Shown one piece after another: positions 45,124 through 56,348 of a stretch of DNA of 64,000 nt. A model generated the notes under the pieces. The model saw only the letters and a list, made by a program, of their open reading frames with translations. It was not told the DNA's origin and did not search any database. The stretch comes from Myrmaecium sp. VS I D KN 1. Taxonomy: Eukaryota > Ascomycota > Dothideomycetes > Valsariales > Valsariaceae. The first letter of the stretch is position 1. Each line of letters starts with the position of its first letter. The DNA lies in contig JADQAV010000056.1 in assembly GCA_019775845.1 (NCBI GenBank), positions 1-64,000 of the forward strand. The letters run 5' to 3'. Position numbers and translations under genes: made by a program.

Positions 45124-45820
45124 GGGGGAGGAAGGGGAAGAGGGGGAGGGAGGGTTTGGGTTTGTCTTCTTTTTTTTTCGACTTGAGCTTGAATGCGTCC
45201 TGAGTGGCTGCGCCATGATATGATGCTACTTGCGAGGAGAATGACGGGGGGATGGTTGCGGCGTTTTTCTCCACCTTTTCTATCTGTTATGTTCTCGTTT
45301 GGGTTGCAGGTGAATCCGAGCACTCCTACTACTCATCAGCTAAACGGTACAGTGCAGTACCTGTCGTCCGTCGCTATTGCCGGTGCGAGTGTGAATGCCG
45401 GTGCGACATCCCTCTCACACGCTGCATGAATGAAAGCATTTTTAACCACTTTTTCTTTGAAGGTCATGACGTGAAAATGTATACCAACGCTCCTCTATCA
45501 ACCGAGAAACTCCCATCCCGTTTTTCATCTGCGGACGATATGTCGAAAAGAAAAGAAAATCATAGAAACGCCGCCCAATGCAGTCCTTCTCCTTTGCTCT
45601 TCAGTCTCCTCGTCTCAGGTCGATTGAAACAGACGAAGGACGGAAAAATGCTCAAACCCTTCCATCCCAAAGAGAAACGCCCATGATCCCTCCTTCCTTT
45701 GTCCCCTTCCTCCTCATCACACCCCCATCCCCCCCCACCCCCCCCCCCCCAAAACACCGCCCAGACTTTTCATTTTTCCCCTAATATCACCCTCCCGTCC
45801 CCATCCCACATCCCCACCTC
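45124..45820. other. Convergent 3' region, 0.7 kb
   Basis: 3' flanks of MTC1 and the DUF2462 gene, with a C-run near 45,735-45,750. No gene was seen. Confidence 0.5.
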
Positions 45821-46211
45821 TTACGCCTTCTTCTTCTCCCCTCCCTCCATCTTCTTATCCACCTTCTTCTTCTCCTTCTTCCCACCCCCCAACAACTCTA
45901 GATGGCCCGCCCGCTGCGCGAGGTTGCGCTCCGTCAGCGCGGTCAGGCCCGCCGTCGTGCGTCGCGCCAGCTGTCGTCGCGCGATCAGCGAGGGTTTCTT
46001 GGGCGCGATCACCCGCGTGCCGCGTTGGGGGCCGGTTGGTTTTTTGGCGGGGGTTCTGCTTGGGGGTTAGTTGGGCTGGGGGGGATGGAAGGGTGGGGGA
46101 TTTGTGGGGGGGGGGGGGGGCGGNNCCCCCCCCCCCCCCCCCCCCCCCCGGAGGACGGTACTTTTTGCTGAAAGAACCTTTGCCGGATTTTTTGAGGGTG
46201 CCTTGGGCCAT
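45821..46211 (-). CDS. Small basic DUF2462 protein (UPF0390/L10K-like)
   Basis: Exons 46211-46162 and 46055-45821 give 94 residues. The start [17 protein letters not shown] and the following [17 protein letters not shown] match the DUF2462 family, with [20 protein letters not shown] and a Lys-rich end. Members are small, very basic, probably nucleolar proteins; yeast and animal relatives are linked loosely to ribosome biogenesis, without a defined activity. The donor is an atypical GTACCG and the intron contains long G- and C-runs around two N, so intron length is unreliable. The exons join in frame as AA|A ACC (Lys-Thr). Confidence 0.85.
46124..46125. other. Two-base assembly gap between G-run and C-run
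   Basis: About 15 G, then CGG, NN, and about 25 C. It lies within the intron of the DUF2462 gene. Homopolymer lengths here should not be trusted. Confidence 0.95.
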
Positions 46212-47300
46212 TTTTATTGCTTTTCCTTTGGAGGTTGCTGTTTCCTGTTGTCTTGTTCGTTGGTTGGGCCTTGGGAGTATGCGTAGGTGCTGTTCTGGAG
46301 GGGCTTGTCGGGCTCGAGGCGGATAGGTTTTGCTTGTCGTGTGGAAGGAAGATGCAGCAGTGCTGGTGAAGATGAAGATTGAGGAATTGTTGGCGGGGAG
46401 TTTGCGGTTTGCGGTTTTGCTTGGCGTCCCGTGGAGGGCCTTAGGGTTCAGGCATGAAAATACAGGGTCTAGGTCCCCCGTCCCCCCGGCTAAGGTTGTG
46501 TGTGGGGAAAGCGGCACGGCCGCACCGGGTAAAGTTGGTGGAGCATCTCCCGTTCCGTTCACAATGGGATAGAAGGGTACCCGACATCAGCTTCATCGGG
46601 TACATATACATATATGGACTGTATGGTGTACTGCCGGTCTGCGCCTCTTCGGTTGAAAGAGAGCTTCATCCGCTGCTCTCGAAGCCCCCTCCCTTCTGCT
46701 CTGGAAGGCGGAGAACGAGCAAGCATAGCACCGAGGTAGTAGCAAACAGTGTCTACAATAGGTACAGCGAGTCACAGTACACCAGTATGTACTGGGATCA
46801 GGTCCTATGTCTGTTTATGCAGTGTAGTAGGTAACTCCCACCTCCCCCCCTCCTCTCCCCTCTCCTCCCCTCTTCTTCCCCGCACTCACAAGCAACCTCC
46901 GCTCTTCATTTATCCAGCAGGTTTGAATCCAATTAACCGGCGACGAGCAGGCCGAGGATGAACCATTCACATGGACAGCCTGCAGACCTCCAGGCTTGTA
47001 TACGATCGGCCGGCCTCGGTAGATACAGCGTCCTCTCCCATGCTTTTCTGGTATCCGGCTTGACTTCGCGCTCACTCTTTCGGATGAAGAGTGTTCTCGG
47101 TTCGTGAGGAGAAGGCAGGCCCTCTTGTCTTGTCCTGGTGCGTCGTGGTTAGCATGTAGATCGTGCGATCATGCGTGCGGAGATGTATGGCTGTCTGTTC
47201 ATTTACCTAAGTCCTCTCCCTCCTCTTTGTGAAGCTTCCGCTCTTTTTCTTGCTTCCTTTCTTCTAAATCCCCCCTCGGGTTGCTGTCATTCCCATCAAC
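46212..47300. other. Divergent promoter region, 1.1 kb
   Basis: Between the DUF2462 gene and GH115. A TATA-rich stretch (ACATATACATATAT) occurs at about 46,600-46,616. No gene or known regulatory site was recognised. Confidence 0.5.
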
Positions 47301-50300
47301 ATGAACCTTTCCTTCCTTCTCCCCCTCCTCCTCTCCTTCCTCCCCCTCGTCTCCACCCTCGGCCAACAACCCATTATCGCATTCACCCGCACCCCCAACA
47401 GCATCGAGCTCGCCTCCGCAACCTCCCACGTGGAGCTCCGCCTCGACGCCGCGGACTGGCCCGGCGTCCTGCGCGCGGCGAACGATCTCGCGGTGGACTT
47501 TGGCCGGGTTACCGGGGTCAATGGGTCGGTTGTTGTGGATGGGACGGGAGAGGAACTGGCCCTCAATGGGAGCGTGATCCTCAATATGATGGGGCGGTCA
47601 AGCTGGGAGATGCCGGCTGAGGGTGTGAGGGGTGGGGTGGTTATCGTGGGGACGTTGGGTAGGAGCGAGGTTGTGGATGGCTTGGTGCGGGAGGGGAATG
47701 TGGATGTCAGTGGGATTAGAGGCCAGTGGGAGGCGTTCACGAGTCGGGTGGTGCGGGATCCGGTGGAGGGGGTTGAGGAGGCGTTGGTGGTTGTCGGTAT
47801 GAATGAAGGACTCTCAGAGCTCGCCTCTCTCAATAGTCGACGGTGAGGGGTGACTGAGGGAGATGCTGACGATGCACAGGCTCGGACAAGCGCGGCACGA
47901 TATACGGTCTCTACGACATCTCCGAGCAGATCGGCGTCTCCCCATGGCATTTCTGGGCCGACGTCCCCCCTCAACGACACGACGCCATCCACGCCCTCGA
48001 CGAGCCCAAGGTGCAAGGATCGCCGTCCGTCAAATATCGCGGCATCTTCATTAACGACGAAGCCCCCGCCCTGACCGGCTACATCAACGCGCACTTCCCA
48101 CGCGGCCGATACGGTCCGGGCTACAACGCAGACTTCTACGCCACCGTCTTCGAGCTGCTCCTGCGGCTACGCGCCAACTTCCTCTGGCCCGCGATGTGGG
48201 ACAGCATGTTCGCCGTGGACGACTCGCGCAACCAGCCCCTGGCCGACGCGTACGGCGTCGTGATGAGTACGAGCCACACGGAACCGATGATGCGGGCGAC
48301 CAAGGAGTGGACCGTCTTCGGCCACGGCGCCTGGCAATGGTCCACCAACAACGCGTCCATCACCCCGTTCTTCGTCGCGGGCGCCGCCCGCGCAAAGCCC
48401 TACGAGAGCGTCGTCACCGTCGGCATGCGCGGCGCGGGCGACACGGCCATGAGCGCGGCGGTCGAGACGGACATGCTGGAAGACGTCGTGCGCACGCAGC
48501 GGGAGATCCTTGCCGACGTGTATGGCAACGCGACCGCGGCGCCCCAGGTCTGGTGCTTGTACAAGGAGGTCCAGGCGTATTATGAGGCTGGCATGCGCGT
48601 CCCGGACGATATCACCTTGCTCTGGACGGATGATAACTATGGGAATATCCGACGCCTGCCTACTGTCGCGGAGCGCAATCGGTCTGGTGGCGCGGGCGTG
48701 TATTATCATTTTGACTACGTTGGTGATCCGCGTGATTACAAGTGGATTAACACGGTCAGCCCGCAGAAGACGTGGGAGCAGATGCATCGCGCGTACGAGC
48801 GGCACGCGCGCCAGATATGGGTCGTCAATGTGGGCGACCTGAAGCCGCTCGAGATGCCCATCAGCCATTTCCTGGACCTGGCGTGCGATATCAGTTTGTG
48901 GGATAAGATTAGTCTGCCACGCTGGCTCGAACTCTGGGCTGCGCGGGAGTTTGGCCTGGCGTATGCGAAGGATGTGGCGGCAGTGGCGAACGAGTACTCC
49001 AGGCTGGCGGCGAGACGCAAGTTTGAGAGCTTGAACTACACCATCTACAGCATCATCAACTACGAGGAGGGAGACAGGGTGCTCGCGGAGTGGGAGAGGC
49101 TGGCGGGAAGGGCACAAGCGGTCTATGATCGCCTCCCTGAAGAGACCCGGGATGCCTTCTTCGAGATGGTGCTGCATCCCGTCCTTGCCGGTCGGACGGT
49201 GCATGAGATCCACATCGGCACGACGAAGAACCATCTCTACGCCCGTCAAGGCCGCAACAGCGCGAATGTGGTGGCTGATCGGGTCCGGCAGTACTTCACG
49301 GAGGATCACAACTTGACGGTTCGATACCATAGCCTTCGTGGCGGTAAGTGGGCGCATATGATGGATCAGACGCATCTCGGGTATCAGTATTGGTAGGTTG
49401 TCACTATCCGTCTCCCCTTTGTATCCACTGCTCTCACGGCTCTCCCTCTGACTTCCACCCGCAGGCAACAGCCAATGCGACAGTCCATCCCGCCTCTCCA
49501 CTACGTCCAAACGCTCGAGGACGGCCTCGCCGGCAACCTCGGCGTCTCCATCACCGGCAGCAACGCCAGCGTGCCCGGCGACGACGTCTACCACACCCTC
49601 TCCAGCAACACCCTCACCCTACCACCCATCACCCCCTACCTGCCCTCAACCGACCGTCGCTACATAGACATCTACTCCACCGGCACCACACCCTGCACCT
49701 ACACCATCACCACCGATCCATTCGTCCTCCTCTCCAGCCCAGCCAGCGGCACCCTCACTCCGGACGGAGCGGGCGATACCCGCATCTACCTCACCCTCGA
49801 CTGGACTCACCTACCCCCGAACGCCTCCGGCACCGCCTACATCAACATCACCTCCTCCACCCCCTACGGCACCCAATACAGCGCCCCATCCGTCCTACTA
49901 CCCTACACCCGCCCCATCCTGCCCCCCAGCTTCACACACGGGCACGTCGAATCCCCAGAAGGCATCGTCGCAGGAGAAGCAGCACACTACACCCGCATCC
50001 TTCCCGGCACCGACACCAACAACCCCAACATCACCTACGCCATCCTCCCCTTCTACGGTCCCACCCTCTCCGCTCTCGTCCTGCAGTCCCCTCCTGACAT
50101 CGAGCCGCCGCTTAACCTCACGGCGCTCCCCAGCGTCGAATACGCCTTCTACACCTTCACCGCGGGAACGGCGGCAACGAACGTCACGCTCTGGCTGGCG
50201 CCCGGCTTGCTGAACGCGGGTCCGGACCGGCCGCTGCGCTATGCGGTTGCGCTGGATGATCGGCCGGTGCGGACGGTGGGGTATGTGCCGGAGGTGGTGG

Positions 50301-50536
50301 AGGAGGGAGGGTTGCCGGTGGGGTGGTATGATGCGGTGAGTTGTGGGTACTGGGTGAGTGTGACGGGGTGGGGGGCGTTGGAGCCGGGGGCGCATGTGCT
50401 GAGGGTGTGGGGGCTGGGGTCAGGGGTGGGGTGGTTGAGGTGGGAGGTTGATGTTGGTGGTGATGGGGATGGGGGGAGGTATGGGTATTTGGGCTACCCG
50501 GAGAGTGTGATGGTTGGTGGTGGGGAGGTGGGGTGA
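47301..50536 (+). CDS. Glycoside hydrolase family 115 alpha-glucuronidase, secreted
   Basis: Exons 47301-47796, 47880-49392 and 49465-50536 give about 1026 residues. GH115 enzymes release 4-O-methyl-glucuronic acid from xylan side chains, on internal as well as terminal residues. A signal peptide (MNLSFLLPLLLSFLPLVST) opens the protein. Family stretches follow in order: GTIYGLYDISEQIGVSPWHFWADVP (across the first intron), YRGIFINDEAPALTG, ANFLWPAMWDSMF, TSHTEPMMRATKEW, WTDDNYGNIRRLP and GVYYHFDYVGDPRDYKW. The C-terminal 300 or so residues are the beta-rich part with many N-glycosylation sites (for example NASGTAYINIT). It converges on a dehydrogenase gene only 59 bp away. The last 90 codons are G-biased. 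It suggests a plant-biomass-degrading or plant-associated lifestyle. Confidence 0.94.
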
Positions 50537-50595
50537 GAGTGGTGGGTGTTTGTGAGTTGGATTGTCTTTCTGCTAGCTGTTCAGCAATCCTGCCT

Positions 50596-51807
50596 CTACT
50601 TCCCATCCACATCCTCCCTTCCTCCCATCTGCATCCCCTCCTCCCCCAGAAAAGGCCGACACTTCCCCTCACACCACTCCCAAAACTCCATCGGCCCACC
50701 CCCCTCCAGCGCCTCCCTCACATCCCTCCTTGGAAAACGTTCCAACGCCCTCAGCCGTCCCCACGGGATCACATACCAGCCCGCCCTCTCCCCCTCCTCG
50801 CCGGCCACCGCCTCATCAAACATCGCAAACCCAGCCGTCCGCAGCCCCCACTCCACCGGCCACAGCGTCCAGCGCACGAGCGCCCGCATCACCCACCGCT
50901 CCCGCTGGTGCCGCCACACCTCCGTCGCCAGCTGACCCGGGTTGTAGCACACGCTCAGCACGCCGGCTCCGCCGGCGCCGGCGTCCCGCCCCCAGTACCG
51001 CCGGTTCGCCTCCACGGCCAGGAACCAGTTCCCGGCTTTGCTGGCGCCGTATTCGCGGGCGGGACGCTCGGTGCCTCCTCCTGCTCCCTTCCCCCCCTTC
51101 CCCTTCCCCCGTCGACAAACCAACCGCTCCAACAACCCGACATCCACCCCGCCCCGCGGCGCAAAAACCTCCACGCTCAAACTCCCCGTCCACAGCACCC
51201 TGACCTGGCCCCTCGGCCTCCCCTTTTCCTCATCCTCCGCCGCCCCCGCCATCAAACACGGCATCAGCAACGCCGTCAACAGCCACGGGCCCACGCAATT
51301 CACACCCACATGCGCCTCCAGGCACTCCTCCCCATCCCCATCCTCGCCAGCACAACAACAAGCCCCCGTACAACTCCCCACCCCAACACCCCCCACACCC
51401 GCATTATTCACCAACACATGCAACTTCCCCTCGCGCGCCCGGAACGCCCGCGCGGCCTCGCGCACCTGCGCCAGCCGGCCCATGTCGCAGGCGGGCAGCA
51501 GGTGCAGCGTGGCGGGCGTGGCGGGTTGCGGGACGCTGGAACGGAGGGTGGCGATGAGGGAGGTGGCCTGGGTGGGGGAGCGCGCGAGCAGGTAGAGGGT
51601 GCAGCCGGTGGGGTAGAGGGCCTGGGCCAGGGCGCGGCCGAGACCGGAGGTGGGGCCCGTGAGCAGGATGGTACGGTTGGGGAGGGGGGGGAAGGTGGGG
51701 GGTGTGCCTGGGGGTGTGTTGGTGGGGTTGCCTGGGGGATTTGGGGGGAAGGATTGGGTGTAGTAGGAGGGGAGGAGGGAGGGGTGGAGGGTTGTTAGGG
51801 GTGGCAT
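50596..51807 (-). CDS. Short-chain dehydrogenase/reductase
   Basis: Single exon, 403 residues. The NAD(P)-binding motif TGPTSGLGRALA, the structural NNAG in HVLVNNAGVG, and the catalytic Tyr-Lys in YGASK are present; the catalytic Ser is probably in LWTGSLSV. This places it among classical-type SDRs of the retinol-dehydrogenase/WWOX-like branch, which use NADP(H) on alcohols or ketones; the substrate is unknown. The first 45 residues are Pro-rich and lack family similarity. A Gly/Cys-rich insertion (GSCTGACCCAGEDGDG) sits after NNAG, and a Gly/Lys-rich one before the active-site Tyr. Together with a strand switch from C-rich to G-rich DNA in mid-gene, these look like compositionally driven additions. 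It may belong to the PKS cluster to the right, but this is uncertain. Confidence 0.85.
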   Translation of the reverse strand: MPPLTTLHPSLLPSYYTQSFPPNPPGNPTNTPPGTPPTFPPLPNRTILLTGPTSGLGRALAQALYPTGCTLYLLARSPTQATSLIATLRSSVPQPATPATLHLLPACDMGRLAQVREAARAFRAREGKLHVLVNNAGVGGVGVGSCTGACCCAGEDGDGEECLEAHVGVNCVGPWLLTALLMPCLMAGAAEDEEKGRPRGQVRVLWTGSLSVEVFAPRGGVDVGLLERLVCRRGKGKGGKGAGGGTERPAREYGASKAGNWFLAVEANRRYWGRDAGAGGAGVLSVCYNPGQLATEVWRHQRERWVMRALVRWTLWPVEWGLRTAGFAMFDEAVAGEEGERAGWYVIPWGRLRALERFPRRDVREALEGGGPMEFWEWCEGKCRPFLGEEGMQMGGREDVDGK

Positions 51808-52983
51808 TGCGGTGGATGGTGGTGGAGGGTGGGTTTGTTGATTCCGGTTTCTCTTTTTTGTCTTTTTTGGTTGATTGATTTGTTTCCCCTTGATGGTGTT
51901 TGAGTGGTGTGGTCTGGCTATGCTGGCTGGCTGTGTTGTCCGCTCGCTTTGGATAAGGAGGAAGTTGGTTGGAAGATGGAAGCTGGAATCTGGAAGTTGA
52001 GGCTGGAAACTGGTAGCCGGTCGCCGGTTCTGAATTTAAGGTAGGAAGAAGAACGTGAATTCGACCCGAGTAAAGAATCTCTCCAGAGGGCGTCGACAGG
52101 TTTATAGTTGAAAAGATAATAACGGCTGGACGGGAATGACAGCTGGCCCCAGAGAGGAAGTGAAGAACCAGAGAGACAAGAGCGAACACCAAAAACCCAC
52201 CGACCAAGCGTGTGAACTTATATTTCCCCCGGCGGCTCAAGACATCCAAGCCCCGCTCACATCATCACATACAAATCAATCAGCCAGCTAGCGGGATCTA
52301 AAATGAATAATTGCAGCCGTATGTGAAATAGTAGGATCAAGTCACTCACTTATCCCGTTTCATAAGGCCGCCCTCTTAGCGGAAAGCCGACCCATGCATA
52401 GCACGGTTCGTTCAGGGTGGCGGGAGGTCCGTGTGATATCGTCGTCCCCGTTGTTAGTGACTTTTTATTTCGTTCAGCAACCGGACACCCGCGGGATCGA
52501 CTGAACGCTAACATTGAGCAAGGATCCACTTCACACCCCACCTTCTTTCCCGGCCCCCACCTCTTCTTTCCCACACCCCTACCCCCACCCTCACCCCTCT
52601 CTCCCCGTTTACCAGTTCAGCCTCGCGCTGCTTGGCTGACCTACGATGTCCATCCCATGCATATGCGCCCTCTAAGCTCCTGACAGAGATTCCGAAGGGG
52701 AGGGAACGCTCGTCTTCTCTCCTCTTCGCTTCCCCTTCCTACATAGCCTCGATAGTGAGTGTGAAGGGTCCTCACTGTGGCTATATAGTAGCAGCTGAGG
52801 ACGGAATAGCCATAAGGAAGAAAAGGAAGGGAGCGGGTCAGAGAGAGGTTCTTCTGCGGCACCTCGCTCCCCTCCGAGCTCTACTTGGAGTGTGTTTTTT
52901 ATATACTACAACACTACGATTTGCTCGCACTCTTCTCGAACAAAGAGAGAGAAAGAGGAGTACTTTGGTAACTCAACTTCAAC
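51808..52983. other. Gene-free stretch, 1.2 kb
   Basis: Upstream of the dehydrogenase gene and downstream of the MFS exporter gene. A C-rich block lies at 52,540-52,620. No gene was seen. Confidence 0.5.
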
Positions 52984-55187
52984 TCACACCGCGATATCCT
53001 TCCCTTTCCCCTCCTGCTCCGCCTTATCCATCCCTTCCACCTTGTCCCCCTCCCCCTCCCCCTCCTCCCCATGCACCCCCCCCTCAACAAGCGTACCCTG
53101 CGTCGCCGCCGCATCCCGCTCCTCATCCACAAGCGTGGCCTGCGTCGTCGTCGTCGTCGTCGCCGGCGCATCCCGCGCCGCCTCCAAGCCCTTCAACCCC
53201 AGCACCGCCGCCCGGTGCTCACGACTCAGATGCTGCGGTCGCAAGAAGAAACTCGTGCAGAGCGCCAGGCCGGAGAAGGCGACGTACTGAGGGGGTGTGG
53301 TCAGCGGAGAGGTCCATGGGGAAGGAAAGAAGGATCGCAGGGGGAAAAAAACTCACCATGATCCACATCACCCGCAAACTCCGATAATACGCCTGTCGGG
53401 CCAAGGTCTGCTGGGTCCCCGGCAACGTGCCGAGGAGCGCAATGTTCGCCTCCGCGCTGCCGCCGCTGAGCGCGCTCGCCGTCTGCGCGCCCAGCGCGCG
53501 CGCCAACCCCGCGCTCTCGGCCAGCATGCGGTTCTGGAACACGACGCCGCCGATGACGACGCTGATCGCGGTCGAGAGCGCGCGGACGAAGCTGATGGTC
53601 GCGGTGACGGCGGCGACGTCCTGGGCGTGGGCGACCGCCTGCACGGCGAGGAGGGGGGACTCGAAGATCATGCCCACCCCCACCCCGCCGACGATTTGGA
53701 AGCCGATGAGTTTGCCGAGGGCGTGGGCGTAGGGGAGGTCGATCAGCAGGCCGATGCCGAGGGTCATGATGAGGAGGCCTGGGTAGACGGCGGGCAGGTA
53801 CCGGCCGGTCAGCTGGATGTAGACGCCGGTGACGGCGGCGGAGAGGGTGAGGGAGACGATGAAGGGGAGGAGGTAGACACCGGACATGAGCGCGGAGGCG
53901 GCGAGGACGGATTGGCAGTACAAGGGAAGGTAGTAGGCCACGCCCATGAAGACGTAGGCGTGGCAGAAGCACATGGCGAAGGCGGCGAGGGAGGATGGGT
54001 TGCGGAAGAGGGAGAGCGGGATGATGGGGTAGCGGGCGACGCGCCACTCGTTCAGGGCGAACAGGCCGCCCGTGACTACGCCGAAGACGATCAGGCACAC
54101 GACCATGGCGGACGACCAGGCGTAGTTGACGCCGCCGAAATCGAGCCCGATGAGGAGCATGAGGGTGGCGCCGATGATGAGGAGGCCGCCGGTCCAGTCG
54201 ATGGCTTTCAGGCCGGCAATCACAGGGGTGCGGGGCGTTTCGAGCTTGAGGGCGAAGACGACGCCGACGAACACGACCGCCGTGATAGGCACTGGGCTTT
54301 GTTAGCTGCAAATCACAAGACCAACTCATCTGGGCGTGCTCACAGTTGATCCAAAAACACCACCGCCAAGTCACCTTATCCGTGAACAGCCCTCCCAAAA
54401 TCGGTCCCACCCCGCTCGCAAACGCCCACACCACGCTGACAAGGCCAAAGTACAAGCCCCGATCTCGCAGGCTGAACAGGTCGCTGATGCAAATGTTGAC
54501 CATGGTCTGCAGGCCCGCGGCGCCCAAGCCCTGCACCGCGCGCCCAAAGATGAACAGCGCCATGGTGTTCACGAGCGAGCAGATCAGGCTGCCGGCGAAG
54601 AAGATGGCCAGCGCGATGAGCAGGATGGGCCGCCGGCCCCAGATGTCCGAGATCTTGCCCCACACGGGCGTGCTGGCCGTGTGGGCGAGGATGTACGCCG
54701 ACCCGATCCAGGTGTACCCGCTGTCGGAGTGGAAGTGCTCGACGATGGCCGGCAGGGCGGTGGTGATGATGGTGACGTCCAGCGCGGCCACGAAGACGCT
54801 GGCGCAGAGCGAGGCCATCGTCACGGCGATGTGGGCGGTCTTCTTTTTGAGAGGCTGTGGAGGATCCGTTGGCTGTTCGCCGTCGAGTTGAGGATGGGCC
54901 TCCGGGTCGGTAGGGGCGCTGGGATCCGTTTCTCCATCTGTAGGAGGTTTGACTTCGGAAGTGTGAGTATTTTCGGTGGTAGCGATGAGGTCCGTTGTTG
55001 TCACCGTAGCCAGCAGCGTCGAGTCCGAGGCAGCCGCAGCATGAAAGGCGTCGTCCCTGCTTTCAAAGTCCTTCTCCTTGAAGTCCTTCTCCTTCATCGC
55101 GTCGTCCTTCGTGAGATTGGAAGCAATCGCGGCCTCGTTGCCCTTCTCCGGATCGCCATGGTGCGACTCGTAGCTATCGCGATGCAT
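52984..55187 (-). CDS. MFS multidrug exporter, DHA2 (14-helix) type
   Basis: Exons 55187-54344, 54291-53357 and 53286-52984 give about 693 residues. A charged N-terminal tail of about 120 residues (with a KEKDFKEKDFE repeat) precedes the first helix. Motif A is seen as GKISDIWGRRPI, and ALDVTIITTALPAIVEHF is the usual DHA2 motif D1 at helix 1. The first intron joins CFWINLPITAVVF, a hallmark of the family. Proton-driven efflux of toxins or secondary metabolites across the plasma membrane is the family role. Two genes away lies the PKS, so export of its product is a reasonable guess. The C-terminal tail is Thr- and Glu/Gly-rich. The start was set at the Met before HRDSYESHHGD; an in-frame Met lies further upstream. 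Confidence 0.93.
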
Positions 55188-56348
55188 CTTGCAGCACGCA
55201 GAGGTTAAAGGTGAACCGTTAACCCTCTCCGGTCTTCGACACAAGCATAAGAAGGAAGCTGGCTAAGTAGCAAGAGCGCTTTTTCCAGATCAGCCAAACC
55301 GCCTTTATCACGTCAGCTTGCGAAAACAAACATGGTCCAGGAAGGAGAAGAGACGGACGGTGAAGAGAACCACTGCGCGGCCGACCGGCAAGCTCAAGAG
55401 CCGCTTCCGTTCGCAGAGCACGTCAGGGGCTGCGTATACCCAAGCCAAGGAGATGATCTCACAGCGCAGCGGTGTGTGTGGTAGAGCAGTAAGAGATCCT
55501 AAGGTACCTGGCACGCTTGAGGGGTGATGAAAGAGGAAGATGAAGATTATCCACGCAGGCGCGTTTGCAGTGAGCAGTCACAGCCCCGACGGGGGAAGTC
55601 ATTGCACATCCTTCGGTCGCACATCCTGGAGGGGGGACTCGGATGTCAGAAAGAGCCGGTGTGTGTGTGTGTATATGTGGATCGTCTTGTGTGTTGTAGC
55701 ACTTCATCCGATGTGGGGTGTAGGGCACGTATTCGTACACTAAACCTGTTGCGGAGAAGAGCGACCGGAGGGTGTGAATTACGTCCGAATAGGGCTACCG
55801 GCCGGCAGTGATGAATGTCTTACGGAAGTCTTCCTCACACTGGCTCCGGTGACAATGTATGATAAGCTGTCGGTCCTGGACGGATGTCCTTTTGCCCTGG
55901 GGCATCTTGATGCCTCGTTATCCGGAGCCCTAGGTATCATCTTACGTTGTTGCCTCGCTGCCTCGTTGCCTTACAGCCTCATCGCCGTATGGTCGCCTTA
56001 TTGCATTCTCGATGCGGCAGAGTGAGATACCTCGGTATTCACAGTATTTAAGAGCTAGATTGGGGATGACTTCCTGGACTAAAGATCCATTGTTCTGTTT
56101 ACCCAGCCCCCGCAATAATGTGCCTGAGCCGAGGCTAAAACTACCTGGGTGCCTTAGGGGTACATGACTCCCCAGATACCCCGCCCCCACTTGTGACTGT
56201 TGAACCGCATCGAGTGACTTCTCAGAGGTCGTAGGTACCTGAATAAACACCTATTCTGAACCTCTATACTATCCAGCCTACAGTATCCATCTCTTCTCAA
56301 GTTCCTATCTTCCTCAAGCCAAACCTCCCAGAGCCCAGCAAACCGACC
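55188..56348. promoter_or_regulatory. Divergent promoter region of the MFS and PAI2-type genes
   Basis: 1.16 kb between two divergent starts. TATTTAAGAGC near 56,043 may serve the right-hand gene. CCTCGTTGCC-like repeats occur near 55,950-55,975. No binding site for a cluster regulator is claimed. Confidence 0.45.

Noticed and set aside
50533-51798. 421-codon plus-strand frame opposite the SDR
   Set aside because: Pro/His/Arg-rich shadow; the minus strand has TGxxxGxG, NNAG and YxxxK.
54336-55208. 290-codon plus-strand frame opposite the MFS exporter
   Set aside because: Shadow of the exporter; Arg/Asp/Gly-rich with no domain, while the minus strand shows MFS motifs.
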